In this document: positions 11,382 to 22,290 of the stretch, one piece after another | How positions within the stretch are numbered: the stretch's first letter is position 1 | Layout of the letters: the number at the start of each line of letters is the position of its first letter | From: Pilatotrama ljubarskyi | Taxonomy: Eukaryota; Basidiomycota; Agaricomycetes; Polyporales; Polyporaceae | Length of the DNA: 64,000 bases | Assembly (NCBI GenBank): GCA_022385805.1 | Contig: MU277698.1 | Coordinates: 124,001-188,000 of the forward strand | Direction: 5' to 3' | Program-made: the position numbers and the translations under genes | The notes under the pieces: model-generated | The model's input: the letters and a program-made list of their open reading frames with translations, nothing else | The model's database searches: none | What the model was told of the DNA's origin: nothing

Positions 11382-11792
11382 TAGTGTATATGGCAGAATT
11401 ATTTTGGGGCATTTTCGCCGGCAGAATGGCAGAATGGCTATTGCCACGGCCGGCGAATGGTGGCAGAATCGCCGGCGCTTACCAGCCACGGTCGGCCATC
11501 CTCCGAGGCTGGCTCGCTCCGTAACGCCTCAAGATGCCTCAAAAGTCGAAAATGGCTTGAATTTCAACATCATAGGAGCCTCTGAAAGCCTTATGTTGCT
11601 GACAGACAGTCTGGGATGCTCCTTTGGTCCTTCCAAACCGGTTTGTATGTCTGGCCGTCGGTCATTCGGGCCGGCGCTTACCCGGCGCTACCGTCTTCTG
11701 CCATGTTCTGCCACCGACCCTGGCCGGCAGAATGGCAAATGCCGCCTGGCAGATGCCCGCGGCGAAATGGCAGCATTCTGCCAAGAACACTA
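11382..11792. mobile_element. Non-autonomous hAT element (MITE), 411 bp
   Basis: The left end begins TAGTGTATATGGCAGAAT. The reverse complement of the right end begins TAGTGTTCTTGGCAGAAT, giving 15 of 18 matching positions and the TAGNG start usual for hAT termini. A perfect 8-bp duplication (GCAAGCGA) flanks it. Inside are many copies of GGCAGAATGGC and its complement near both ends and in the middle, which resemble the subterminal transposase-binding repeats of hAT elements. There is no open frame resembling a transposase, so it depends on an autonomous partner elsewhere in the genome. It lies between the promoter side of F-box paralogue 1 and the 3' side of the SRPBCC gene. Confidence 0.85.
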
Positions 11793-11800
11793 GCAAGCGA
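11793..11800. repeat. Right 8-bp target-site duplication of the hAT element
   Basis: GCAAGCGA, an exact copy of 11374-11381, directly after the right terminus ACACTA. The exact match suggests the insertion is young. Confidence 0.85.
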
Positions 11801-12143
11801 TGCATGAAAGGCAAGCAACCGAGCGCTCAAGCTCAAGTCCAGTCGCGTGCACACCGGCAATTGCGAAGCCGGCCGGGTGTCCGGGGGACGCTATGACGTC
11901 ATCCTGCGACGCGACGTTGAGTACAACTCCCCAGACCGGACACAGCTCTAATTAATCGAGACTCATTATCGAGTGCCAGCAGTGCTCCGCTCGACACTGG
12001 CTCAGTGTGGCCCAGACTGCATACCACCCATGCATACGAACTCATTGATCGCCCTTATGAGGAAGAGGCTTCCGCCGTCGAGAAACTCCATGAAGTACTG
12101 CTGTCCGCCGGAAGTCATTTGCTACACCCGCGGTCAACAACTA

Positions 12144-12795
12144 CTAGGCCTGCTCGGCGCGCGCCTTCAGTGCCTCCGCCATAGCCTCGAAGCTCTTCTC
12201 CAAATTCTTCCCAATAAACATCTTGATGGCGTACGCCCCCACGCCAGCGAAAATCTCCCTCGACTCGTACAGCGTCTTGCCCTCCTCGGTCGTGCTGAGC
12301 GCTTGCCAGCGCTCCGCCCTCACGAACCACTGCGGTAGCAGATTCTTCCACGCGACGCGACGAGTGTCTGGCTCGACGTGCGTGATGATCTCGAACGCAG
12401 ACGTCGTGGGAACGGAGTCGTCCATCGTGGGCGGGATGTGCACCTTCATAAGCAAGTACTTGCCCTCGGCCGGCGTCTGGTCTTCGACCGGCTTCTCGTT
12501 CTTGTCAGTGATCACTTGACTGCGACTGTGCACGGAGTCAGCATGGACTGAGACTGAACGCACTCTGCGTGCGCCCTCAAGGACATAGCTGGACGTACAC
12601 GAATGGGTTCCTAGACCGTTTCATTGTGATGAGTTTTTCATCCGGGACTACAGATGGATGCGCTGCCTACCATTCGGGATACTTCGGGAAGTCCAACAGC
12701 ACGTCCCAGACCTTCTCGATGGGGGCGTCGATGACAACGGAAGCATTAGCGGTGAACGGGCCGCTGTACGAGGGTGGGGGCAGATTGGACGGCAT
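12144..12795 (-). CDS. SRPBCC-fold (polyketide cyclase / START-like) protein with a 12-nt exon
   Basis: Small ligand-binding protein of the SRPBCC fold; the ligand is unknown. My model has exons 12795-12671, 12610-12599 and 12525-12144, which sum to 519 nt (172 residues) with consistent phases. The N-terminal signature is NASVVIDAPIEKVWDVLLDFPKYPEWNPFVRSQ, the usual first strand, helix and Y-x-x-W-N-P-F motif. The tiny middle exon supplies just the W-N-P-F-V part, so skipping it would delete the motif. FEIITHVEPDTRRVAWKN and a C-terminal amphipathic helix (NLEKSFEAMAEALKARAEQA) that closes the cavity follow. No signal peptide is needed with this start. A good donor (GTGAGTATC) on the minus strand near 12893 suggests an intron in the 5' untranslated region. 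Confidence 0.8.
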
Positions 12796-13392
12796 ATCGA
12801 CGTCCGCACGTCTCACTGAGGGTCGGCGTAGTGCGACGAGTCACGGTCAGAGATGGCGAACTGCGACTTGTTCATCTTCAGGAAGATACTCACCTCCCGC
12901 GCGTGAGATCACTGCAGAGAGTCGAAAAGTCGAACCACTGATTAGTCGCCGTTCGCCTACTTAGAATTGCTGCCCGAAAAGGAAACACACCCGGAGAGGC
13001 GCCCACACTTGTGAGCAGCAGCAAGCACGACCAGCCGATGAACGACACGACAAGCTGCGAGTGCATCAGGACTTTCAGATCCTTTGGAAAACTCAGGGAG
13101 GTGCAGACAGAGCAACCGAAATGAAAGAGTTGTATGTGTATAAAGGGCCCCGGATTATAACTGCCACCGAACGCATGTGGATGACAGGCCATTACGTAGT
13201 GATTTCTTGCGGGCCATACGGACACCTCGGCGGAGAGGTCAAACGAGACTCCACTTCGCCTTCTTTATGCATCTGAGTCATACGCCTTCGCGCTCAGGTA
13301 CGGAGAAAGTACGGATTTAATAGCAGAGAGACAGACACGGCCTAGTAGGGATAGACTTCACCAGAGCACACGTACCTTCATGCACCGAAACT
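12796..13392. other. Intergenic between SRPBCC and PIN-like genes; possible 5' UTR intron
   Basis: No independent gene recognised. On the minus strand a short frame beginning MHSQLVVSFIGWSCLLLLTS (about 13057 downward) looks like a signal peptide and ends at a donor-like GTGAGTATC near 12893. It could be an upstream exon or an untranslated leader of the SRPBCC gene, but I cannot connect it in frame convincingly. Confidence 0.35.
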
Positions 13393-15506
13393 TCAAAGTA
13401 GGAGCAGAGATACTGCCGTCAGCGCACTACAATGACAATCAAGTCAGTACCACAGATGAACGCAGAGGACCCTGCAGGAACATACGAGGACCCGATAATC
13501 ATAAACACATCTGCGGAGATATCAGCATGAGAGATCACAATCGCTGAGTAGGCGAATAACACACATTGCACAAGGAAGAACGCCTGCTCCGCACATGAGC
13601 ATATAATTATAACTCGGGTCGAAGACCACGCACCGACATCGTGTCCACGTTCCCGTCAGGCGCGTGCAGGGACGATACGATCATTTGACTGACACACCAC
13701 CGGCAAGTCAGAAAACCGTTGCCTCACGCATGGCCGCGTGCGCGGAGTGACAAGAAGCAACTCACTTCACCGCGGCAGGCGTACCGCTTAAAAGCATTGC
13801 GACGAACTTCTCCGCCTTCGCGTCAGCAGGTATGAGGCCCTTGCGCACCATGGCCTGCACGATGAAAACTCCCATGACCGGGAGCACAACCATCTTCGCC
13901 ATGGTGACAAGCAGCATGGCCATGATAGGCAGGCGCGAGAATGGATGAGGGACCTTGATGCGAGCAAACGAAGCCCCCAGAAGTATGAGTGCTAGGGGTA
14001 CCGCGATCGTATCGATGAATTGCGCTGCAAAGAAGAAATGAGTATCGTGAGCCGCATAGGCGTTACGACGACTAGCTGACCGGTGTCCATCACGAAGACC
14101 AACGGCGGGCGCCCGTCAGGCCCGTGCCAGCTTGGCCCGCCCTGGTCAGATACGTCGACGAAGAGCGCCTTCAGGGGCAGGATGAGTGCAACCGGAAGAG
14201 CGACGGCGATAGATATCGTAACGGGCTTTAGAAGCGCGGTTAAGGGACCGAAGATGACAGCCACCCAATGCTTGGTCTTCGACATCACGGGCGCGGCTTC
14301 TTTAACGGACACAACGGAGGCCTCAGCAGAGCGAGTAGCCCGTATGGGTGTAGCCATCGCAACAATTCGGAGAGGGGAGGTAGGAGGGGGCCCGGCGCGA
14401 AGGGGAGTGGACGGTGCTGTAGTCCTCATGGAGGAGGCTGGGATCGTGACACGGAGCGACGTCGGAGGAACGGTGACGCGGACTGGCGAAGGTGGGACGG
14501 TGCCCGGGAGCTTCCTTGACCGGAAGGTTGACACTGCGGAGAGATGCGACGTCCGCCGTGTAAGCTGGATACCCAAGTCCGCCTCCGAGCCCTGTTCCTC
14601 GGAGACCACCACCTTGGGGATAACAGGGATGGGCACGTCCAGAGTGTCGAGGGATGCTTTGCTCTCTTTTTCGGAACAGGACTCCTCGTCTTTCTTCGCG
14701 CTGTCTGAGGGTGTGATCGCGGAAGGTGTCGGAGGGAGACGCAGAATGTAGCGCGCGATGAGACTGCCAATCGGCTTCTCTTTCCAGGTGACGCGTCGCT
14801 CGGCTTCTTCGCCCTGAGGAACGCCCGGAAGGTAGTCCCACGAGAGCGAGTGAGCCGCACCGCCGATCCAAAAGGTGATATGGTAGCAAACTGTGAAGAT
14901 CGACACGTAGGACACACCGACTGCGAAATGTCGGTGGTCAGCACTGGTTGATTATTGAGTGCGTAGTATACTCACGAGCAGGGTCCGTCGCTGGATTAAA
15001 CGGAGGCTGTTGTGTCACCGCCAACACTATAGCATTTGCTAGAATGGATTACTTAGTTTCGACGATATGCGAGGACAGTACCAAAGGGCTCACGTAGGTT
15101 TCCCCAATTGCTCATGCCTGTCATGATCACGATGCCTTGCCAAAAATTACGCGGGACGTAGCATATCTCACGTATGATGATGCCCATGAGGAAACCGCTG
15201 AACATGTAAATCGACGCAATTAGGATCACAGGGCCCAAAGCAGAGACATTGGACGGTGTAAAGGAGGGCACGACGTTGGCGAAGATGAGAGCGGGGAGGG
15301 CGACGTTCATGCTGATGATGGACGCTCCGCGGGAGGCAGCTGGCGGGAACATGTCCATTTTGACGAGGACGTAGCCGCAAAGCAGCGCGGCAAACCTGAA
15401 GTCAGCGGGTCAACTCGAATCTGGAGCTCTGAGCTGAAGTTGAGACGTACGTCTTGATTAGAGGCATGACACCTGAGTAAACTAGGAGAGCAGCAGAAAC
15501 AGCCAT
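13393..15506 (-). CDS. PIN-like / auxin efflux carrier family membrane transporter
   Basis: Membrane transporter of the Mem_trans (PIN-like) family; the fungal substrate is unknown. Exons 15506-15451, 15395-15094, 15038-14976, 14920-14081, 14024-13766 and 13688-13634 are well supported. A further exon starts near 13583, and the last coding part appears to read ALTAVSLLLL and stop at 13393, but the junctions of those final exons are uncertain. The N-terminal helices include FAALLCGYVLVKMDMFPP, the conserved ISMNVALPALIFANVVPSF, and FWQGIVIMTGMSNWGNLPNA. A cytosolic loop of roughly 200 residues, rich in Pro, Ser and Thr, separates the helix bundles. The C-terminal bundle starts at HWVAVIFGPLTALLKP and contains AQFIDTIAVPLALILLGASFARI. 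The layout (N-bundle, long loop, C-bundle) is normal for this family. Confidence 0.85.
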
Positions 15507-17705
15507 GCGGACGACAGTCGAGCGTGCAGGTGTGAGTGTGTAGGCTCGGCTCGGAGTTACTACATGCCTATATGTATGCGTCGGCGGTACCAGCCTGGAG
15601 CAGCCCATGCTTCGTGGTGGAGTAGCAGCGCACACGCATGTTACGCCCCCAAGCAGAACATGTTACTTTTGTTGGTTATGATCGTCTTCATTGAGCTGCC
15701 GTGATCCCCCGAGTCGCCAGGTCGTCCTCGAACCTGTCGGTCTGAGTGTTGGCCTCCTGCTGTACAATATGGTGTCAGAAGATCCCGGCTGCGCCCACCA
15801 TGTTTCCATACCGTCTGCTAGAGCTTCCCTTCAACCAGCTGCACACCTGACAGGTTATTCAAGTCTGCGCGAAAATTGCTCTTACGACGGCATGTGCGGA
15901 TGCGGTCATTCTGCTGCTGGTCTGAACAACGGCCAGGTTGCGACATTTCAGCGGGCTACGGTTGGCATGTCATATGCAGGGACAGTTTTCTATAATCTCC
16001 GAGGAGGAAAGGGGACTGCCATGGTGCGGTGGTTGCAGACGTGACGAGCCTGCAGTTGATTGACGAACCTGTTCATTTTGCGCTTGTCGGCGGCAAGCGC
16101 CCGTCGGCAAGCCTAGCGGGAGGGTGGCCCGGAGCCGGACCGGGGCCCCTCCCGCACAAACACCGTCGGAGATGGGCGGACTTTGAGCGGGTCCGCGGAC
16201 TCTTCATTCGACGACCACCAGCTGGTTTGCGCCAGTGTCCCCTAGCTCTGGAAGTGAACTCTGTCCCCAGCCGAATGCGCTTTCTGCACTGCTCTGCGAT
16301 TCTATGACCTATGGCTATAGTGGTGAGGTATTCAGAACGATGAATCAGAGCTAGCACGCACCCTTGCGTTGAGTGAGAGTAGAGCCGCCATTGAAACGTC
16401 CACCCCTCGGCGGCAGCACTACTCGTCGTTTGTCCGAAGAGGCAGAGTAAGAGATAGACCGAACTGCGCACGTTTACCAAGGTACATCATGCGTGACAAG
16501 CTATCGCTGCTCTGAAGTAAGTTGTATGTATGGCGTCAGTTCCTCGTTCTATAGCACTCAACCATTGGCGTACTCACCGACAAGACTCTTGTGTATAAGA
16601 TGACATGCTGCGACATAGCGTCCGGCTGCAGCTACCCGCCATCGTCGCTATGGATCACAGTGCGGTGCTGTACCGTCCTGCACGGCGGTAGCTGTGTTAT
16701 CAGATCCCTGGTTCAGTGTTGGCCCAGTGCCCGCTCTTCGGTGTTTACTGCCGCACATGCTACGTAACCTACCGCTTGGGGTGTGCAGGAGTGTGTCGGG
16801 TATGAATGAGACGTCCTGGCGTACCTCAGCCGATGGAAATACACGAGTGGCCCAGGCTGTCGTTGAGATGACAGGGGACGGCCCTCAGATCAACTTACCC
16901 CGACGTATTGGTGCGGCTGCGGTTATCGAGCACATCGGGCAGCATGTGCAAGAGGCATCCATTCCGATAATGATGGTAATGCCTTGGAAGATACACGCAT
17001 CATCGGTTTGAGGAGAGGTTGTTCCCGGCCGCGGAGACTCGAGAGGGCCTCCGAGGGGCCGCCTCGAGCCTCGGCGTCTGTCGACGTACACAGGCACGAT
17101 GGCGCTCGTTATAGCACGTTCAATACTTATGCATAGTGTGTTCCTGTCCGGATTCCTTATGCGTCGTCAACTCAGACCGATGGCAGCTATTCCTCGAGGG
17201 ATATGCGTGGGTGTCTGGTAGTAAGGTCGACGCCGCCTGAGAGGATGTGGAGGCTAATATTACGCGTGGACTGCCACAACGGGCTGGTCTGACCACACCG
17301 AGTAGTGTGGCGGCGCTTATTGATTCGCTCCTCTACAGTCGTCCACCGCCAGCATCGACTGCGCCGCCCTCCGTGTCCTGCTTAACGACTCTCACGACCA
17401 CCTACCTCGAAGCTCGCGATTCACTCTTAGTTTGGACTGTACCAAAGCGCGCCGAGAGTCGTCTCGATCTGATGTCAAGACGCAGCTATGCTAGCTCCAT
17501 GCACGAGAGGCGGTCTTCCCGATTCCGGGTCTCGGATGAAGAGCTCATGAAGTCCGTAATCGTCTTTCATTGATCCTGGTAGAGGTTGCTCATCCAGGTA
17601 CTTCACTGTGAAGCTTCGTTCTGCGGGTAGCGTGAGTGTTATCCCGGGTTCACACCTTACAAGCATCCTGATCGCGTTACCGCGTCAAGTCTATTGAGCT
17701 ACCAG
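15507..17705. other. 2.2-kb intergenic region, no gene supported
   Basis: It lies between the start of the PIN-like gene and the Munc13-like gene, so it holds both divergent promoters. A GC-rich patch at 16085-16160 contains repeated CGGCAAGC motifs. A short minus-strand stretch near 16900-17010 (IFQGITIIIGMD) faintly resembles the PIN-like FWQGIVIMTGM motif and could be an old duplicate fragment, but this is weak. Nothing else recognised. Confidence 0.4.
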
Positions 17706-20700
17706 ATGCAACCCAAGCCTGCAGAGGCTGCCCACGTTGAGCCCGAACGCGAAAAGGACTACTCGTCAAGGATACACGGCGCGCTTTCGAGCTCACTTTT
17801 CTCGATTGGCGACCTCTTCCGCGATGGCCAGAAGGGCGTACGCTTCCCGAAGGATCTAATCAAGGTGCTCGAGCAGAAACTGCAGGACATCGCTATGGGG
17901 AAGGATGCTGCGTGCGTACTCCTCCATCACTCTGCCAATAATGCATATGATAGGTGGCTAAGTGCGAGCGCAGCTACTCGGATCAGCTCATCCGGCGCAC
18001 GATGGCCGTCTTCTACGGACAGGTCAAGGACGAGACGTTCCGGCGGCAGATGAAGGAGAACCGGAAGATCGAGGAACTCATCCTCATGTTCGCCACCAAC
18101 GCTACAAACGTGCTGAAGAAGGAGCCCTCGCTGCAAGGCGACGGATGGAAGATGGAGCTGAACAACCACATCGCGCAATTCGTGCGCCTCCTTCGCGACT
18201 GTCTCCGCCATGTCAGTCACGTTCCCCCAGAGCTCACCGCCCGCCTCGAGATGTACACGGCGAAGCTTGCCCCAGCACAGCCCGCATACTCCGACTCGGG
18301 GTACGACTCTGCATCAACATCTCATAGGGACTCCGTCGGCTCGTCGAAACGCATCAGCATGCAAGTGAATGACATGCCGCTTGTCCTCACCGCTGCGCGG
18401 TTATTCAAGCTGCCTGCCCATATCATTCAGAAGGAGATAGAGGACATGGCCACCTATTGTACAGAGAAGGTGAGCGGTGATGCCATTTATGACTTCTACG
18501 TACGCTGATCTGCTTTAGGCTGCACTGAATGATTTGAAGGTATATCCGGCTTCCAATACCCCGAAGAGGTAGGCTAAACTAACGCACCACTGTAGACATG
18601 CCTGAAGAACATCAACGCCGGCGCACCCTTCCCCTTCCGTCGAGAAGACTTCGACAGCGACGCCGCCTACCAGTACTGGCGAACGCTCGAGACATCTCAC
18701 TTGTCGCAGCTCATGGTCGTTATGGTGCAGTTCAATCCGGAACTGGCCAAGTCCACGCCCTCCGAAGCCCTCCCTCCATCACACGCAGCCAACGGCCGCC
18801 CAGGGTCGCTCTATTCCACCTACTCCTCCAGTCGACCAGACTCCTACTATGCAGGTACCTCCACGCAACGCCATGCCTCTGTCAGCAGCCGGCATTCCAT
18901 CATGTCGCCGAGCGACCCGGATGCGGTGCCCGGTGCGCTCGAAGGAGACGAGGAGATCCAAGTCGGGTTCAATTTCACCTTCATACCCCCTAACCCACGC
19001 AAGTACTACAAGCGTCTGCTCGAGTACTGCATCACCGCCGATCTCGAGGCGATGCTAAGCCCCGCCGTCGGAGACGACGACGAAGTCTCGCTCGGGATCC
19101 TCTCGCCTCCGCATATCGAGCTCATCAACGAATGCGCTCTGCGCTGGCGGATAGGCCAGCCGTACCGCGTCGCGTGTTTCCTGGACATCGTCCGGCAGTT
19201 CTACGAGCGCAACGAGGTGCCGCTCGAGTGCGTGCCCGAGGCGCTCGCGAATATCACTCGGGTGGTGAACGAGATCGAGCTGGAGAAGTGGCCCATCCAG
19301 GACGTCGACTACCTCGCGCAGATCTATGGCGGCCTCTTCAGCACGTTCCTCTCTCACCTTTACCACTCCCTAGACGGACTCCCCCACATCAAGCCGTCGG
19401 AAGTTGCGCCGTATCTGTCGATCTTGGAGACAGTCCGGGAAAGCGGACTGTTGGAGCGATACGATGTGGACGTCGCAGCCCGCATGTCGGACATCCAAAG
19501 CCAGGTCCGGGAGGTCTCTGCTAGGTACTACGGACAGAAGATGCAGGAGCTCCAGGCGGCTCCAGGAGTCAACCGCGCGTTGCCGCTGCTATTGATGACC
19601 GACGAGATCGAGAAGAACGCGAAGCTGCTTGACAAACGGTTCCCGGAGCCGATCCTTGGGTATGTTACATCAAGGCGACGGGTCTTGCACTGCCTGAAAC
19701 TCACGTCCCTCTGTCCGCAGTCACCTCGATATCGTCTCGTTGATGCTGGAGGTGCAAATACCGCACTTCCTGATGGATCTCGACGATTCGAAGAAGCGCC
19801 TGTTCGAGGACTCGATGAACGGGCCCACGCCGGACGTACCGATCCAGGATATCTTCGCCCTGTATCGCCGGACGAAGACACTGCTTGGGATGTACAAAGC
19901 CTTTTGTCCAAAGTGCGTTTCGTTCCCTCTAGCACATCCACATGTGACTAACTCGTAGTGCAGCGGGGAGATTCAGTTCGACCTGGGCGGATTCTTTGAG
20001 CCCTACGTCCGACAATGGCTCGTGAACACCGACAACAAGACGGCGCAGTGGGTACAGGCGGCTATCGCTGCGGACAAGGTATGCCCAGGTCATCTTATGT
20101 GCGCGCGGGTACTCAACCTGCGTGGTACAGTTCCAAGCGGAAGGCGAGGAAGGCCACAGCTCGTCCATCATCGATCTCTTTGACTCGTTACGGAGTCCAA
20201 TCCAGTTCCTACAAGATCTGGAGTGGATCGATGAATACCAGGAGGCGCGGTTCTTCACGAGCTTGTCCAAGGTAGGCCTTCTACGCTGTCTTACTGGCGA
20301 TAGAATATTGACTCCGTTGACAGACGATCAGCAAAGCGATCAACCAGTACTGCGCTACTATCGAAGAGCTCTTCATGTCCGAGATGTTCCCAAGACCCAC
20401 AGAGTACCTCCAGCCACAGAAGTCGTCCGCATGGCTCGAGAAGGCGAAGCAACTCGCCGACCGGGGCGAGAAGAAGGTCGAGGCGTTCACCTTCCAGCCC
20501 GAGTCTTGCGTCAAGCTCAACAACATCGAGGCGGCGCGCCGGCTCTTGGACAACATGTACGCGCAGATGGAGGCGGACAAGAAGATGGAAGTACTCGAGC
20601 ATAGTGCACCTCCAGTCCCTGAGAAGGTCGACCGAGGCGATCGCTTCCTCTTCACCGTCAAGGTCGCCATCGCAGAGGGGCTCGTACCGCTGGACAGCAG

Positions 20701-22290
20701 TCCATCATCGAGGCTGGATACGTTTGTGACGCTCAGCGACGAGCAGGGCAACCGCTTAGCCAAGACGCGCACAATCTATGAAACGCTCAACCCTCGGTGT
20801 GAGTCCCTCCCTGTGCCCTGCAGTCGAATCGGGCACTGATGGAACTGTGCAGGGGACGAGTCGTTCGACCTATCCGTCGACAAGCCTCTGTGGATAATGA
20901 TCAGCGTGCGCGACCGCGCGTTGGTGGGGAAGCACGACACCGTCGGTCGCGCTTACCTCTGTCTTGACCCTAAGCGCTTCGGCGACTTCCTGACGCACGA
21001 CCTGTGGATGGATCTGGATACGCAAGGTCGCATCCTGCTCCGCATCAGCATGGAGGGTGAGAAGGACGACTTGCAGTTCTACTTCGGCCGTGCTTTCCGC
21101 TCATTGAAGCGCGCCGAGAACGACATGGTCCGGGTGTTCATCGACAAGGTAAGGAGTCTGCTCTCTGCGGCATCGTCATAGAGGCTGACTATCTAACTGT
21201 ACGATAGATGTCGCCCTTCATTCGCCAATGCCTGTCGCGAACAGTCCTCAAGACCCTCGTGAAGTCAACGCAGAGCGGCAGCATCGACTATAACAAGGCG
21301 CTCGGTAACGTGACCGCCCTCTTCGGCTCGCTCGGGACCAAGGACGACGTGCAGATACCCCTGCCGCACTCGGACAAGCCTCGCATCAAGCCCGAGAGCC
21401 TGACGGATGTCGAGATCGAGCAGGCGATCGTTCCGCTATTCGATTTCTTCGACGCCAACCTGTCGACGCTAAATACCTACTTGAGTGAGACCACCAAAGA
21501 CATGGTGATGTCGCGCGTGTGGAAGGAGATCCTGAACGTGATCGAGGGCCTCCTGATCCCGCCGCTGTCCGACGTTCAGAGCGATATGAAGCCTCTGAGC
21601 GACAAGGAGGTCGACATCGTCTTTAAGTGGCTGAAGGTAATGTCGCCGGATACTCAATTTCGAGAGAAGCGCTGACGTCTGAACCCAGTTCTTGCGAGAC
21701 TACTTCTACGCCGGGGGCGAAGGTCCGATATCTCTGGAAGCGCTGCAGAACCAGAAGTATCGTGACGTATTGTCCATTAGGTTGTACTACGACTGGCATA
21801 CGTGAGTAAACCACTCGCTGTTCTCTGATGAATTCTTCACTAATGGTCGGTGTACCAGCGATGCGCTCATGGAGGAGTGTGTTCGGATGATGCAGCACAG
21901 CCTGCGTGTATCCCCTACCGTCAAGAAACGGGCCAAGAGTGTATATCAGCAACGCAACCTCGGCACCATCAAGAACCGGAAGAAGGAGAAGCAGCAGGAG
22001 AAGGAAAAGGAAGTGAGCAATGGCGAGACCATACTCCGGATCCTCCGCATGCGGTACGTGATCCTCTCCATGCCATGCAACCCTGATGAGGTGTTGAGAC
22101 GACATGAGCCAGCCCAAACACCTCCGACTTCATTGCACAGCAACTGCAAGCACTCAACAGCCTTGCAGCCGAGCGCGACGCTCATGCGAAAGAAACGGAG
22201 AAGCGAAAGCTTCAGCGACCGCGCCAACAACCACAAATCCCTCCTATTCCATCCATACCACCTGTGCCCGCACTTCCCCCCAAGTCATAG
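17706..22290 (+). CDS. Munc13/UNC-13-like protein with MHD (MUN) domains and embedded C2 domain
   Basis: Fungal homologues such as S. pombe Ync13 act in vesicle tethering and secretion at sites of growth or division. About 13 exons give roughly 1310 residues. The first ATG is 17706; an upstream exon cannot be excluded. The first MHD-like helical region runs from about residue 75 (SYSDQLIRRTMAVFYGQV) to 600. It is interrupted near residues 270-345 by a Ser/Tyr-rich linker (SLYSTYSSSRPDSYY), and continues with GEIQFDLGGFFEPYVRQWL. A C2 domain follows at about 855-985 (FLFTVKVAIAEGLVPLD to WDESFDLSVDKPLWIMI and VGRAYLCLD). The second MHD region runs to about 1190 (MSPFIRQCLSRTVLKTLVKS, LLIPPLSDV). 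A basic, lysine-rich segment and a proline-rich tail ending VPALPPKS close the protein. The order MUN-C2-MHD2 is the usual fungal arrangement. The donor of the first intron (GTACTC) is weak. Confidence 0.85.

Noticed and set aside
16085..16160. GC-rich patch with repeated CGGCAAGC words, possible hairpin
   Set aside because: The arms are short and imperfect, with no flanking duplication or second terminus. Not supportable as an element.
16890..17020. Minus-strand IFQGITIIIGMD resembling the PIN-like FWQGIVIMTGM motif
   Set aside because: Only about a dozen residues match loosely and no flanking helices follow. Too weak to call a duplicate.
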